The notes under the pieces: generated by a model
What the model was told of the DNA's origin: nothing
Seen by the model: the letters and a program-made list of their open reading frames with translations, nothing else
The model's database searches: none
Source of the DNA: Bacillota bacterium
GTDB taxonomy: Bacteria > Bacillota > Dethiobacteria > DTU022
Length of the DNA stretch: 5,151 bases
Assembly: GCA_012510325.1 (NCBI GenBank)
Contig: JAAZIG010000213.1
Coordinates: 1-5,151 of the forward strand
Direction: 5' to 3'
Shown: positions 5,113 through 5,151 of the stretch, piece by piece
How the letters are laid out: each line of letters starts with the position of its first letter
How positions within the stretch are numbered: position 1 is the first letter of the stretch
Program-made: the position numbers and the translations under genes

Positions 5113-5151
5113 AGTAATTATTACCGATAATTGTTCTAAAAAGTACACCAG
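5097..5151 (+). repeat. Long imperfect hairpin (24-bp arms, 5-base loop) at the element end
   Basis: The arm 5098-5121 pairs with 5127-5150 around the loop TACCG (5122-5126). Of 24 positions, 21 are Watson-Crick. The other three (5104/5144, 5114/5134, 5115/5133) are G.T or T.G, so a plus-strand RNA would pair throughout. T5097 and G5151 could add another wobble pair, and the stem may continue beyond the window. The TAG that ends the hsdM fusion frame (5110-5112) lies in the left arm. No T-run is visible after the stem, so a terminator is not supported. Confidence 0.8.

Larger units (their letters stand above)
5017..5151. mobile_element. Putative end of an inserted element inside hsdM (extends past the right edge)
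   Basis: HsdM homology stops sharply after the Ser codon at 5014-5016, and the following AT-rich sequence does not continue the near-invariant motif. The foreign part starts CGTGTCATAATTATGATAA and contains TGTCA at 5019-5023, a tip seen in several DDE-transposase element families. It also holds a 12-bp palindrome and, at the window edge, a long imperfect hairpin. No transposase or recombinase frame is present in the visible 135 bases, and no target duplication can be seen because the other end is outside. I cannot assign a family. A short MITE-like element, an insertion sequence end or a recombinase attachment site are all possible. Confidence 0.55.

Noticed and set aside
5097..5151. Hairpin as a Rho-independent terminator of hsdM
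   Set aside because: The stem is A/T-rich and long, no T-run follows within the window, and it lies in foreign sequence beyond the hsdM break.
5097..5151. Hairpin as a sequencing or assembly snap-back artefact
   Set aside because: An artefact would give identical arms; here three positions differ and all are wobble-compatible on one strand. The possibility is not fully excluded because the window ends there.
1..5151. CRISPR array or tandem repeats
   Set aside because: No regularly spaced repeated units were found on reading the window.

Overview
The window looks like a piece of a low-to-mid GC Gram-positive (Firmicutes) chromosome, perhaps an anaerobe of the Peptococcaceae or Thermoanaerobacterales type. 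The reasons are strong purine-rich ribosome binding sites, several GTG/TTG starts, a YhfC-type membrane protein, a small PspC protein and a CCA-encoding tRNA gene. The lineage is an inference; no marker gene fixes it.

Layout. Positions 1-1650 are read on the minus strand. They hold the N-terminal end of a YhfC-like membrane protein running off the left edge, a complete malate/L-lactate dehydrogenase-type (Ldh_2 family) oxidoreductase, and a complete tRNA-Gly(TCC). The tRNA has its own extended -10 promoter and a clear Rho-independent terminator, so it is insulated from the oxidoreductase gene downstream. Positions 1649-2050 hold no convincing gene, only a palindrome, an inverted repeat and the divergent upstream region. 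From 2051 everything reads on the plus strand: a 70-residue PspC membrane protein, then a 359-residue FAD-dependent oxidoreductase of the geranylgeranyl reductase type.

At about 3423 the sequence becomes visibly more AT-rich and a defence region begins: a complete Mrr-family restriction endonuclease (TTG start), then the first 199 codons of a type I restriction-modification methyltransferase subunit (HsdM, GTG start). The hsdM frame is cut exactly inside its SAM-binding motif I (DPACGS, then foreign sequence). The last ~135 bases look like one end of an inserted element. They carry a 12-bp perfect palindrome next to the junction and a long hairpin at the right edge whose three internal mismatches are all G.U wobbles on the plus strand.

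No clearly new system is demonstrated. The points most worth following are the insertion into the HsdM motif I with its structured end, the Mrr-HsdM pairing, and the unassigned flavoprotein beside PspC.
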